Shown here in pieces: positions 53,688 to 63,168 of a stretch of 64,000 bases of DNA. This DNA comes from Acetatifactor sp. (GTDB lineage Bacteria; Bacillota; Clostridia; Lachnospirales; Lachnospiraceae): the NCBI GenBank assembly GCA_029055435.1, contig JAIDDH010000104.1:1-64000 (forward strand), given 5' to 3'. A program made the position numbers and the translations under genes. The notes beneath the pieces were generated by a model that did no database searches, was not told the DNA's origin, and saw nothing but the letters and a program-made list of their open reading frames with translations. Positions within the stretch are counted from its first letter, which is position 1. Each line of letters opens with the position of its first letter.

Positions 53688-55361
53688 TTAACGTCCTGAA
53701 TCGCTATCCCGCTCCCTGCGCAGGAAGCGCTCTCCCAATCCCATCACTGCAAATATGGTGGCCACGCTCATGGACTGTTGGAAGCTCCACAGATTGTTGG
53801 CGAAGTAGGCCAGCACGCAGAGCCCGCATGCGGCGGCATAGGCGTTGTGCTCTCTGGCGCTCAAAAATCTTTTTAACACACTGAACAGGATTCCTGCAAA
53901 GGCAAGTCCGCCCCAGATACCCACATTCACCAGAAGGGTCAGAAGCTCACAGTGGGCGTTGGTAAGCCTGCGTCCCTCAAAGGCTTCCCGCACAGTCTCC
54001 AAAAGTGCAGGGCTGGCATCCGTATAGAGAAAATCCGACATGCAGTCCGGCCCCACACCCACCAGCTTGTGCAGCGGGTTCTGTTCTCCGAAACAGCGTA
54101 GTCCAATGCTCCAGGTTGCGCCTCTGTGGCTCCCCCATGCATTATTAAAAGTAAAAATCGATTTGTCCGACAAAGGCCCCAGAGTGCCCGGCCGCATGGT
54201 ATTTACGGCAATCATCAGCACAAATACAAGCATCCCGGCAGGAACGGCCACACAGAGTATTCTCGCGGCAATGCGCATTGCTTTCATAACATGCCTTGCA
54301 ATCGTAATGCGCTTGTCACGGGGCTTCGCAAGCCACAGTCCCAGCGCCCCTATTCCCAGCAGAATCACCGGAAACGGGCTGCAGGTCAACAGATCGCCCA
54401 GTCGGGTAGTGTAATTGAAGCGCCCGGGAAACATAAACCGCAGTCCCATGGTCACTAAACCGGCCCCGGCAAGCAGTAAAATAATCAGCCAAAACCGTCC
54501 GATTTTCAAAATATCTTCATCCCGGGCCGAGAGTATAAACAACACAAACAGAACCACTGATAGGGCAAACAAACCGCTGTCGCTGCCATTGGTAATCAGC
54601 GCGGCAAAACCCGTAAACACATATATCGACAGCAACGCTGTGTACGACCGCTTCGTTCCCTTGTCCAGCCACAGAAGCCCCACACCCAGAAAAAACACCG
54701 CCGTTATATACCCGCAATACCAGTTGATATTTCCTATCGTAGAAATGTAGAGCGGCAGCCCGGAATTCGGCATGGACAGCGGCCAGATATCAAAACGATT
54801 CAGATATCCCAGCACAAAAGTCACCGCAGACACCGGCAGGCACAGCCAGAATATCCACTTCTCCCGCAACTGAAACCGGGACAGGAGAAAATAGATCGCC
54901 ACCAGCGCAAGTTGCGGAAACATTCCCATAAACCAGCCCCGGGTGCCCCAGCGCGCGGTCTGTTTATAATCCGAACAAAAATAAGAAACAATAACGGCTA
55001 TGAAATAAAGAAAACAGAAAATGTCCGTGGTCACAAGCCGGCGGCGCATATCGGCAGCCCGGCTCTTTAACATCCCTTTCTCTCTGTGAATCAGAAATTC
55101 CGTAAGAATGCAGGCCAGCCATACTGCAAGCACCGGCAGAATCAGCTTTGCCATCCTCATGATACCTGTGCGGAAAAAATAAGATTTATCCGTGCCGATA
55201 TGGGTATAGCCCTCCTGAAAATAGAAGGGCATCACCATTAAAATCAATATTGCACAGATACTGACCAGCACCGATAGTATCGTCCGACAAAAATTGTCAA
55301 TGAATTTTATGCTTTTTTTCCGTTCGTATTTATTTTGAGTCTCAATTTTCTTAATCTTCAT
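53688..55361 (-). CDS. O-antigen-ligase/Wzy-like membrane protein
   Basis: 557 residues, about twelve membrane helices. The large outer loop and RRLTNAHCELLTLLVNVGIWG match the Wzy_C/WaaL segment with its histidine. It starts right after the stop of the glucosaminidase gene (TAAATG). Its last 60-70 bases exist as a detached copy at 45576-45644. It polymerises or anchors the glycan made by the upstream genes; which of the two cannot be decided. Confidence 0.87.
   Translation of the reverse strand: MKIKKIETQNKYERKKSIKFIDNFCRTILSVLVSICAILILMVMPFYFQEGYTHIGTDKSYFFRTGIMRMAKLILPVLAVWLACILTEFLIHREKGMLKSRAADMRRRLVTTDIFCFLYFIAVIVSYFCSDYKQTARWGTRGWFMGMFPQLALVAIYFLLSRFQLREKWIFWLCLPVSAVTFVLGYLNRFDIWPLSMPNSGLPLYISTIGNINWYCGYITAVFFLGVGLLWLDKGTKRSYTALLSIYVFTGFAALITNGSDSGLFALSVVLFVLFILSARDEDILKIGRFWLIILLLAGAGLVTMGLRFMFPGRFNYTTRLGDLLTCSPFPVILLGIGALGLWLAKPRDKRITIARHVMKAMRIAARILCVAVPAGMLVFVLMIAVNTMRPGTLGPLSDKSIFTFNNAWGSHRGATWSIGLRCFGEQNPLHKLVGVGPDCMSDFLYTDASPALLETVREAFEGRRLTNAHCELLTLLVNVGIWGGLAFAGILFSVLKRFLSAREHNAYAAACGLCVLAYFANNLWSFQQSMSVATIFAVMGLGERFLRRERDSDSGR
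53715..53783. repeat. 3' end of the ligase gene, source copy of a 69-base duplication
   Basis: Partner of 45576-45644, same orientation. Here it is in frame within the intact gene (SMSVATIFAVMGLGERFLRR). Confidence 0.9.
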
Positions 55362-57533
55362 TTATTTTGCATCCTCGAGAATCTTTCTCAGATAGATATC
55401 CTCCGGGGAGTCTTTTTCATAAGTGCCGTTCTCTAAGATCTGCTGCGCCAGCGCCGTCATGCTTCTGGAAGTAACAGGGCCATACACCACACATTCCACA
55501 CCGTTTTTCTCCAATACGGCGTAGGCTCTGAAGGCATATGTGGTGCTGTATTGTGCTTTCGGAAGTCCCACCAGCACGGAAGTAAAGCGCTGTCTTCCGT
55601 CTACGGTCTCATAGACCTTATCCAGCTTCTGTCCCTTGGCGTCCGTCCCGTAGGACATGGCGGTGAGAATGCCCTTGCCGCCCTTTACCAGCGGATGCTC
55701 CGCCGGATTGGCATTGTCCGAAATTAATGTCCCGTACTCCTTCAGCTTGTAGCCGTCTATTCCTGTCTGCGTCAGCGTTGTCTTTATATCCGTTGCGATG
55801 CCGGATTTCATGCGGATGCCCGGGGCTCCCGAGATGCGTACGGAAAATCCATGATAAGACAACAGATCCTTGAGCTGCGGCTGTGCCTTAGCCGTGTAGG
55901 AACCGCTCTGATAAGTCAGTGTCCACACATACATACCCGTGGGTACACCGGCGGCGTCATAGCTGTAGACCACGGCGCTCTTTGCCTTATCGTCCCCGAG
56001 CTTTACAACCTGTGTACCGTTATCATTCTGTGGTGTGTAGGGCACGCCGTCAATCCACACCGTGCTGTCATATCCCGCGGGAATCTGCAGTCTCACTTCA
56101 GTAGATGTGGCAGAGGGATAGGGACATGCCGTTCCCGGCATATTCTTATACACAGGAATTTTAAACACAAAACTGTTATTCAGGGAATCCGCGGACGCAT
56201 AGAGTCGCTTAATGCTGGAGCCCTCAGTGGTAGGCGCGGAAATATTCTGCATATACTGATGGGTGTAAAGCGCATTGCTGGCCTTTGGATTGACATTATA
56301 TTTCTGCAGATACAGCGTGTCCTGTCCCTTTTTGATATAATTGGCGGAAATCACATCCGCACCGCCTAAAATCGAAAAATAAGCATTATTCCAGCCATGA
56401 TCCTTGGCATACTTCAAACCATTCTCGATTACCTGAGTAGTACTGGTTCCCGAAGCACCCACATTAAAATAATTATAATATCCCTCATATCCGGGATATT
56501 TGCCGGAGATAAGTCCGGAAGTTCCCTGTCCCTGCTCCTGATACACTCTGGCGGCCAGGTGAAAAGGGCTGACCTCACGGCCTTCCTCTGCTCCCACTGC
56601 CCAGAAAATGTGCGCAAAAGTCATGACTGTACCCGGTGCATTCCCGGGACTTCTCATAAAAGTGTTCTGCAAAAAGCGCTCTACCGCGGCTTCGGTGTGA
56701 TAGGTCTCATTATAAGTCAGAAGCTCAAACTGAAAAATCCGATCCTCCGTGAGGCCGTTCCTGGGGTCCATATAGTACTCCAGAATCCCTCTGGTGGCGT
56801 AAAACCAGTTTCCGTCGTCGTACGCGCCATCCTTGGTGTAATCGGGAAAGCTCTTGTGAACCAGACTCTTTCCGCCCTTCAATTCCTCTGTGATGACGGT
56901 ACTCCAGTTAAGGCCTGTGTCCATGGGCACAAAAATCCATTGAGGATGCTTGTTTTTCAGGGCAGTGAGCGCCGCCTGATAGCTCTCGGGAAACTGATCG
57001 ATATCCGCGGAGACGCCTCTCGTATCCATGGCATAGAGGCTGCTCTGGCTCCCACCGGAAATACCTGTCTCACGGTAAAAAGCCTGCTCCCAATCCAGAA
57101 AACGCTCGTCCGAACAGGCCAGCATCTGACGCTCCACATAGCCGCTGCCCGTATTGCCTCCGCCATTTGTATAAGAGACTAAAGCCCAGAGTATCTCTTC
57201 CTCTTCATTATAATATGCATCCTGAATAAAGACTGTCTGCCCGCTGAAAATCGTGTCCGACACGGCACTGTCCAGCGATGCCTCCCTGTGCACATCATAC
57301 TCCTCGCAGAGATAGAGCAGAGCCATGATATCCCGCTCCGCGGCTATGGCGGAAACCTCCCGCGTATCTCCATCGAAAGCAGAAGCTGCCTCTTGAACTG
57401 CACGTTCTCCTGCTGCTTCTACTGCCTGCGCTGTGGCGCTCTCTTCCCACAAAACTCCCGCCAAAATCAGCAATGTGAGAATTCCTGCCGTAAATCGTCT
57501 GATTTTATTTTTAAAAATTTTTTTCATAGGCAT
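55362..57533 (-). CDS. Secreted beta-N-acetylglucosaminidase (GH73-like)
   Basis: 723 residues. Signal peptide (1-36), an SH3-like segment (about 85-135), then the catalytic region. FPESYQAALTALKNKHPQW is the typical entry of Clostridia glucosaminidases and FQFELLTYNETYHTEAAVE precedes the active site cleft. The C-terminal 250 residues are beta-rich and probably bind wall or glycan. It cleaves GlcNAc bonds in peptidoglycan. In this locus it may open the wall for glycan export or attachment. The start has AAAGG nine bases upstream; a promoter lies at 57591-57619. Confidence 0.85.
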   Translation of the reverse strand: MPMKKIFKNKIRRFTAGILTLLILAGVLWEESATAQAVEAAGERAVQEAASAFDGDTREVSAIAAERDIMALLYLCEEYDVHREASLDSAVSDTIFSGQTVFIQDAYYNEEEEILWALVSYTNGGGNTGSGYVERQMLACSDERFLDWEQAFYRETGISGGSQSSLYAMDTRGVSADIDQFPESYQAALTALKNKHPQWIFVPMDTGLNWSTVITEELKGGKSLVHKSFPDYTKDGAYDDGNWFYATRGILEYYMDPRNGLTEDRIFQFELLTYNETYHTEAAVERFLQNTFMRSPGNAPGTVMTFAHIFWAVGAEEGREVSPFHLAARVYQEQGQGTSGLISGKYPGYEGYYNYFNVGASGTSTTQVIENGLKYAKDHGWNNAYFSILGGADVISANYIKKGQDTLYLQKYNVNPKASNALYTHQYMQNISAPTTEGSSIKRLYASADSLNNSFVFKIPVYKNMPGTACPYPSATSTEVRLQIPAGYDSTVWIDGVPYTPQNDNGTQVVKLGDDKAKSAVVYSYDAAGVPTGMYVWTLTYQSGSYTAKAQPQLKDLLSYHGFSVRISGAPGIRMKSGIATDIKTTLTQTGIDGYKLKEYGTLISDNANPAEHPLVKGGKGILTAMSYGTDAKGQKLDKVYETVDGRQRFTSVLVGLPKAQYSTTYAFRAYAVLEKNGVECVVYGPVTSRSMTALAQQILENGTYEKDSPEDIYLRKILEDAK

Positions 57534-57590
57534 CTCACTTGACCTTTCTTATGAGCATTGTTTTTGAGCATTGTTTTTCCCTTTGTGAAG

Positions 57591-57619
57591 ATTATATCAT
57601 AATAATTATTCTCTCTCAG
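57591..57619 (-). promoter_or_regulatory. Candidate promoter of the glucosaminidase-ligase gene pair
   Basis: CTGAGA (57619-57614), 17-base spacer, consensus TATAAT (57596-57591) on the minus strand, about 58 bases before the ATG. The leader contains a 14-base direct repeat (tgagcattgttttt at 57552 and 57565). Confidence 0.5.
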
Positions 57620-57625
57620 GTGGTA

Positions 57626-58618
57626 CTATTTGTCAAAGCCTTTTAATCTTCTGTGCAGTCTGCGCACACTTTTAGGAGCAATGACAAAGAGCGTCATATA
57701 AAGTTTGTTTTTCATCGTGAGATAGGGATTGAACAGTCCCGCAAAGAACTCTTTGCGGAGAGTGCGTACTACCTGTCTGTAAAATGTATTATCGCCCGTC
57801 ATCTGACTGATGGGAATATGAAGCAGATATTCCAGACGCTGAAAGATACCGAAACGCCGCGCAATCTTTGTCAGCTCCCTGTCCTCCCTGTCCACCATCT
57901 CCATCACTACATCCGCATTGACCACACTGTCCGCAAACACCCGGGAAAACTGCTCCCTATCCGTTTTGCGGGAATTGCTGCCCATGCGGTAAAACACATG
58001 ATATGCCTGCTCCGGCAGCGAGATGATATCTCCAATCTCAGGCAGAAGCTGTATCAAAAAATGAAAATCTTCATTTAACGCCCCCACCGGAAAATGTCTC
58101 GTCTCCAAAATACTTCTGTGAAAGAGTTTCGTGCAGAAGGAACAGTCTCCCCGATGCATGAGGAGTTCTTTCAAAAAATCTCTGCTTCCGATCCGCTCTG
58201 CTTTCCTCGGGGGCACACAGATATCCGGCAGACGGTTGCCCTGTTCATCCCGCTCGTCCCGCCCGATCTGGGCAACACGCACATCATAGGTCACAATAGC
58301 GTTATATAGATTCCGGTACATATTTTTGTCAATATAATCGTCGCTGTCCACGAAACCAATGTACTCTCCTGACGCGTGATCCAGTCCCAGATTGCGCGCA
58401 GAAGAAGAACCGCCGTTTTGTTGATGAAAGACACGGATGCGGGCGTCCTTCGCCGCCAGCTCATCGCAGAGTGCACCCGTGCCGTCCGTGGAGCCGTCGT
58501 CCACCAGCAGAATCTCCAGCTTCTCATATGTCTGTCCGCAGATAGAATCCACACAGCGAGGCAGATATTCCATAATATTATACACGGGCACAATCACCGT
58601 AATCAAAGGGCTTTCCAT
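57626..58618 (-). CDS. GT2-family glycosyltransferase
   Basis: 330 residues, GT-A fold. ITVIVPVYNIMEYLPRCVDS, LLVDDGSTDGTG and the metal-binding VDSDDYI are classical. The C-terminal third is helical and basic and probably sits on the membrane. It overlaps the end of the double-GT4 gene by 16 bases, with AGAGGA before the ATG. Donor and linkage are unknown. Confidence 0.92.
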   Translation of the reverse strand: MESPLITVIVPVYNIMEYLPRCVDSICGQTYEKLEILLVDDGSTDGTGALCDELAAKDARIRVFHQQNGGSSSARNLGLDHASGEYIGFVDSDDYIDKNMYRNLYNAIVTYDVRVAQIGRDERDEQGNRLPDICVPPRKAERIGSRDFLKELLMHRGDCSFCTKLFHRSILETRHFPVGALNEDFHFLIQLLPEIGDIISLPEQAYHVFYRMGSNSRKTDREQFSRVFADSVVNADVVMEMVDREDRELTKIARRFGIFQRLEYLLHIPISQMTGDNTFYRQVVRTLRKEFFAGLFNPYLTMKNKLYMTLFVIAPKSVRRLHRRLKGFDK

Positions 58619-61209
58619 ATCATTTTCCTCTCACTGATAACCTCCGCAGGAGAGCATGGGCCCTCCTCAGCCGTCTCACAGGTCTCACAAAATCGCAGCA
58701 GCCGCTCCGCCGCATTCTCTGCATTCCAGATGTTCTCGATATCAGCCACAGCCGCCCGTCCCAGACGTTCACAGAGGGCTCTGTCCCTCAGAAGCTGTTC
58801 TACATAAGTATAGAGCTGTTCCGGCTTTCCTGTATTATAGAGAAAACCGTTCTCACCCTGACGAATCAGATAGGGAGCTGCGCCCATCAGATGAGAGGCA
58901 ACCACCGCACAGCCGCTGTTCATCGCCTCATTGATTACTGCGCCCCAGCCCTCCTTGCGGTCACTGGTAGCGATATAGACCGCAGACTCCTCCATGAGTC
59001 CGCGCACCTCATCCGGCCCCCGATATCCAAGCAGGGTCACGCAGTCCGAGAGCTCATATTCCGCCAGAAGCCTTTCTACCAGAGGACGCTGCTCTCCATC
59101 CCCCACAATATTCATATGAAAAGGCACGCCCTTCTCTTTTAAATAACAGGCGCATTTCAATGCTGTCTCAGGATGTTTCCAGTCCAAGAATCGAGCCGCC
59201 CATAATATAACATCTGCTTTCTTATTGTTCATCAGACTATCCACATCATAATGTCTGGTCTCCGGAAAATATCCCCACTTGAGCATCTTACCCGGATACG
59301 CCCTGACAATATGAAAATCTGATGGCACATAGGCTCCGGAGCAGAGCAGATAAATCGGCTTCTTCCGATATCTGGTATGGTCATGGTATTTTTTCAGCAG
59401 TCCTCTGGGAGACACCGCCTTCCACTGGCCCTCCTTATAGAGACGCTCACTGTAACGAATCAAGGACCTGCCGCTCTGCAGTCTCTCCTGAATATAACAC
59501 TCGTTATCTACACCGCCAAAGAGAACCATGGGAGCATCCAGAATTAATTTCCTGCATAACTCAGGCTCTTCATAGAAACACTTTACATAAGGAAGCTTTG
59601 TCTGCGCCTGCCATCCCATGCGCACCCGCTCCTCCTCCATGGGCTCTGTCTGCACGAACACAAAAGCTCCCTCCAGACGTTTATCCATTGCATTGCAGAA
59701 GGGAATCTGATGGTGATTGATATAATTTGACACAAACACAAACCGGGGATTTTGTCTGTTTTGCTCCAAAGTCTGTTTTTGAGATTTTTCTGACTCCTCC
59801 GTTTGATTCATTATTTCTGCATAAATTTCTGTCATTCTAATATAATTTGCCTCTTTTTCATGGATAATCTTTGCATGATTTCTTGCACTCGTGGAATAAT
59901 CTCCCATTTCTCCGGCATTCGACAAAATTCGGATAACTGCATCCGCAAGATTGGCAGCAATGCGTTCCTGCTCGTTTTCTCCGCTCTGATTTTCTCCTTC
60001 TGTTTTGTTTCGTATGTTATTGATTGAATTGTCTGAACCTTTAAATCCCTCATACAAAATGCCGTCTTTTCCATGGGTAAAAATACTGCTGATCCCCCCC
60101 ACATCGGCACTCACACAGGGAACTCCCAGGATCATAGCCTCCCCCAGAGAATTGGGAGAATTCTCGATAGTTGAGCAGCAGACAAACAGATTGCTCTTTA
60201 AATAACGCTCCTTCATCTGCTCCGCATCCAATCTGCCCAAAAAGCACAACTGCTCCTGCAGCTTATACCTGCGGATCAGTCTGCGCAGATAACTCCCGTA
60301 GGCCGAGATTTTCAGGCGCTTTGCCAGACTGTCCTCCCCTATGATACTGTTTCCTGCTATATAAACCTTCACGTCCGGAAATACCTTGCGGATGGCAGGC
60401 AATGCCAACAGCATATAGTGCAGCCCTTTGATGGGATAATCTCCCTGGCTCAGAAAAATCGTATGGGGCTCACACTCCTCCGGATTCCACTGTCCCGTGT
60501 AAAAATTCGGACGTAAGGTCTCATTCATTTTAAAATAACGAGCGTTTGGATTCCATTCCGCAGTGTAATGCCTGTCCCATGCCGTGCGTCCCGTCACATT
60601 TCCCGCCAGACGAACGGCCTCATATTCCATCTCGCCCCGCAGTACAAACTTTCTCTGTTGCTGACGCAGACTGTCTTTTTTTAAAAAATCCCGCAGCGTG
60701 ACAGTATTGATGACACGCCGGGGCAGACTGGCAAAATAAGCGTCCGCATAAACCTTGCACAGCCCCTGAATACCAATCAATATCCTCTCCCTTTGGGGAA
60801 AACTTCTGCACATGGCCAGTGTATGCGGATATTCCGTGCCGAAGCAATGCACTACATCCGGCTGGAAATCCCGGGTAATTGCATGCATTTGCAGCTCCAG
60901 TTTCTCATCATATAAATGAGGATTAGCCGTATCCTCCGCAAAGGCATACCAGAGAAGTCCGCTTTCCCCGCTCTTTGCCATCCCTTTATAAACATAACAC
61001 CCGTCATAAATCATTTCTTCCACACCGGCTGTATCCCGGGGAATCCCGGCGGCAGGAAAGGCCACAGCCAGCTCGATACCGTTCTTCTCCCGGCGTTCCA
61101 GCACAGCCCCGGCAAGACCCGAGAGCCATCCCTCCTTATTGCTGGCCTCCATATGAAGTTGTTGCGCAATCATGGGAAGCATGATATTGCACAGCCACAG
61201 TATCCGCAT
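58603..61209 (-). CDS. Double glycosyltransferase: two GT4 domains in one protein
   Basis: 868 residues. Domain 1 (about 1-430) has the E-x7-E motif ENSPNSLGEAMILGVPCV. A charged Gln/Glu-rich linker (about 400-480) follows. Domain 2 (about 485-860) has EGWGAVINEAMNSGCAVV. Both catalytic motifs are intact, so one polypeptide may add two successive sugars. GAGG lies seven bases before ATG 61209. It follows the EpsG-like gene by 59 bases and overlaps the next GT2. Confidence 0.9.
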   Translation of the reverse strand: MRILWLCNIMLPMIAQQLHMEASNKEGWLSGLAGAVLERREKNGIELAVAFPAAGIPRDTAGVEEMIYDGCYVYKGMAKSGESGLLWYAFAEDTANPHLYDEKLELQMHAITRDFQPDVVHCFGTEYPHTLAMCRSFPQRERILIGIQGLCKVYADAYFASLPRRVINTVTLRDFLKKDSLRQQQRKFVLRGEMEYEAVRLAGNVTGRTAWDRHYTAEWNPNARYFKMNETLRPNFYTGQWNPEECEPHTIFLSQGDYPIKGLHYMLLALPAIRKVFPDVKVYIAGNSIIGEDSLAKRLKISAYGSYLRRLIRRYKLQEQLCFLGRLDAEQMKERYLKSNLFVCCSTIENSPNSLGEAMILGVPCVSADVGGISSIFTHGKDGILYEGFKGSDNSINNIRNKTEGENQSGENEQERIAANLADAVIRILSNAGEMGDYSTSARNHAKIIHEKEANYIRMTEIYAEIMNQTEESEKSQKQTLEQNRQNPRFVFVSNYINHHQIPFCNAMDKRLEGAFVFVQTEPMEEERVRMGWQAQTKLPYVKCFYEEPELCRKLILDAPMVLFGGVDNECYIQERLQSGRSLIRYSERLYKEGQWKAVSPRGLLKKYHDHTRYRKKPIYLLCSGAYVPSDFHIVRAYPGKMLKWGYFPETRHYDVDSLMNNKKADVILWAARFLDWKHPETALKCACYLKEKGVPFHMNIVGDGEQRPLVERLLAEYELSDCVTLLGYRGPDEVRGLMEESAVYIATSDRKEGWGAVINEAMNSGCAVVASHLMGAAPYLIRQGENGFLYNTGKPEQLYTYVEQLLRDRALCERLGRAAVADIENIWNAENAAERLLRFCETCETAEEGPCSPAEVISERKMIWKAL

Positions 61210-61268
61210 ACTTATTCCTCACTTATCCAAAATTGAGCACCTATAAAATCCGTAAAATCTGCAAAGCA

Positions 61269-62372
61269 TCAGTTAAATATCCAGTTCAGATAGGGCAGAA
61301 GCCGAATGTCCGTAGAATACATACCCCGCAGCAGAAACAGAAAATACACGCAAAAGGCCAGGATCACTCCCACACGGCACAATCTCCGAAACCAGCCCTC
61401 CGGCATCTCCTGCAATAGTGCAGGAATTAATAACACTTGCGATATAATCATATAATAGCCCACCCGGGACACTTCCGGAATAAAGGAACCACAGGGATAG
61501 ACCACCAGTCCTGCTACATTGAGGAAAAAATAAAAACGCTTGTTATAATTATTCTCACCCTCTCGAAGGCTTCGCTTATAACACACGGCACACAACGCCA
61601 ACGTACCCACACATTTTCCAATATTGACCCAGGAAATATTCCCGGTGTCAAAAGCCGAGTTCCGATAATAGGGATAAAAGGTAAACGCCAGCTCCCGGTA
61701 AAAGTCCTGACAGAAAATCAGGCTGGCGAGAAACAAAGCCCCCACTGCATAATGCCATTTTTTCAGCCGGACCTTCGCCAGAAGATGCGCCGCCAGATAC
61801 ACCGGTATCACCAACAGAATCGACTTGTGGAAAATGCTGCCGAACAAAATCCACAGAATAAATTTCCCGTATTCTCCCCGCAGCACATACATCATGGAAT
61901 ATAGGGCTATGGCCAGCGCCAAATAATAACGCACGGTATTTAAACTATTGAAGTAATATCCGCCCGTCATGAGCAGAAAGAGAGAAAGTGCGTAATCCAC
62001 CGCCTGCCCGTGCAGCGCCCGGACAAAGAACCAGACTGTCAGCAAAGAAAACAGTGCAAATATGGGCAGATAATTGTCATACCCGAAAAGCTGCTGCATC
62101 CATTTTACGATCAGATTAAAGCCAAACTCCGAGGAGACATGCCGCTCCTGCGCAATCAGACGAAAATTAAAGCGATACACCCAGTAATCATTGCCCACTG
62201 CAATGCGACAGGCGGACACCCCGGCAAGCAGACAGAATACAGCAAACTCCGCCGTAAGGCTCCGGGCATGGGCTCTGCTCCCCACACGCACACAGCGAAA
62301 GCTCTGGATATAGCATGCCAGGAAAACCGTCGCCACAGTCAGCCCCACATAGACAAGCGCGCTACTCTCCAT
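61269..62372 (-). CDS. EpsG-family polysaccharide polymerase-like membrane protein
   Basis: 367 residues with about ten membrane helices. VGNDYWVYRFNFRLI, SEFGFNLIVKWMQQLFG and NTVRYYLALAIALYSMMYVL match the EpsG/Wzy pattern. ATG 62372 is chosen because GGAGG lies just upstream; this overlaps the preceding GT2 gene by 11 bases. It would join repeat units outside the membrane. It is the third polymerase/ligase candidate of the window. Confidence 0.85.
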   Translation of the reverse strand: MESSALVYVGLTVATVFLACYIQSFRCVRVGSRAHARSLTAEFAVFCLLAGVSACRIAVGNDYWVYRFNFRLIAQERHVSSEFGFNLIVKWMQQLFGYDNYLPIFALFSLLTVWFFVRALHGQAVDYALSLFLLMTGGYYFNSLNTVRYYLALAIALYSMMYVLRGEYGKFILWILFGSIFHKSILLVIPVYLAAHLLAKVRLKKWHYAVGALFLASLIFCQDFYRELAFTFYPYYRNSAFDTGNISWVNIGKCVGTLALCAVCYKRSLREGENNYNKRFYFFLNVAGLVVYPCGSFIPEVSRVGYYMIISQVLLIPALLQEMPEGWFRRLCRVGVILAFCVYFLFLLRGMYSTDIRLLPYLNWIFN

Positions 62373-63168
62373 CTGCTCCCTCCTTCCTGAGACGCTTTCC
62401 CATGCGAATACCCTCCCGCATCCGACCAAGCGCCTGACTCAGACTCAGCTCCCCGCAGAGCAGAGAACGATGGGCCAGCAGAAACCGCAGGGCAAAGGGC
62501 AATGCCATCACACCATATAAATAATGGTACAGCACCCCTCTGTCATAAAAAAATTTCTCGTTATAGCCTGAAAACCAGGTGGACTCCCCGGCTTCTTCCC
62601 GTCCGATAGTGACGGGAGCCGTATACACCCCGTAGCCCTTACCCATAAATTCCTTCAAAAACAGGCTGTCCTCCCCGTTGCTGAATCTTGCACCCCCGCC
62701 AAAGAGCAGAGAAAAACGCACGCCCGACTCCAGAAGACTATCTCTTTTCACGGCAAAGCTCACCGCACCATAACGCCCGCAATTAAACCAATGCACCCGC
62801 TTACGCTCCTCGATATGATAGGTGCGTCTGAACTCCTCCACCTCAATGTTAAACAAAATCATATCCGCCTGGGGATTCCGGGCAAACTCCTCCCGGATGG
62901 CTTCAGCATAACCCGCCTCATACACAATATCCTCATCAGAAAAAAGGCAGATGTCGCCATCCGCCCTCTCAATTGCCGCATTACGGCTTCTGCCGATTCC
63001 GCGCTGGGGAAAAGAGAAAAAGCGCACCCTATGTCCCCGGTAATCCATCTCCGCGCAATCCAGACGATCGCACTGATTGATAATCACCGCGTCGGAGTCC
63101 AGCTGCATCTGCTCCGCCAGAGCCGCCATATCCTGATTCATCACGGAAGCCAAAACTTCTACTCTCAT
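62362..63168 (-). CDS. GT2-like glycosyltransferase
   Basis: 268 residues. It lacks the usual opening but has the core FFSFPQRGIGRSRNAAIE and the acidic metal motif LFSDEDIVY, then NGEDSLFLKEFMGKGY in the acceptor half. This is a diverged GT-A enzyme common in Firmicutes glycan loci. Its start overlaps the stop of the Wzz-like gene by 4 bases (ATGA) with GGAG upstream, showing tight coupling. Confidence 0.82.
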   Translation of the reverse strand: MRVEVLASVMNQDMAALAEQMQLDSDAVIINQCDRLDCAEMDYRGHRVRFFSFPQRGIGRSRNAAIERADGDICLFSDEDIVYEAGYAEAIREEFARNPQADMILFNIEVEEFRRTYHIEERKRVHWFNCGRYGAVSFAVKRDSLLESGVRFSLLFGGGARFSNGEDSLFLKEFMGKGYGVYTAPVTIGREEAGESTWFSGYNEKFFYDRGVLYHYLYGVMALPFALRFLLAHRSLLCGELSLSQALGRMREGIRMGKRLRKEGADGE

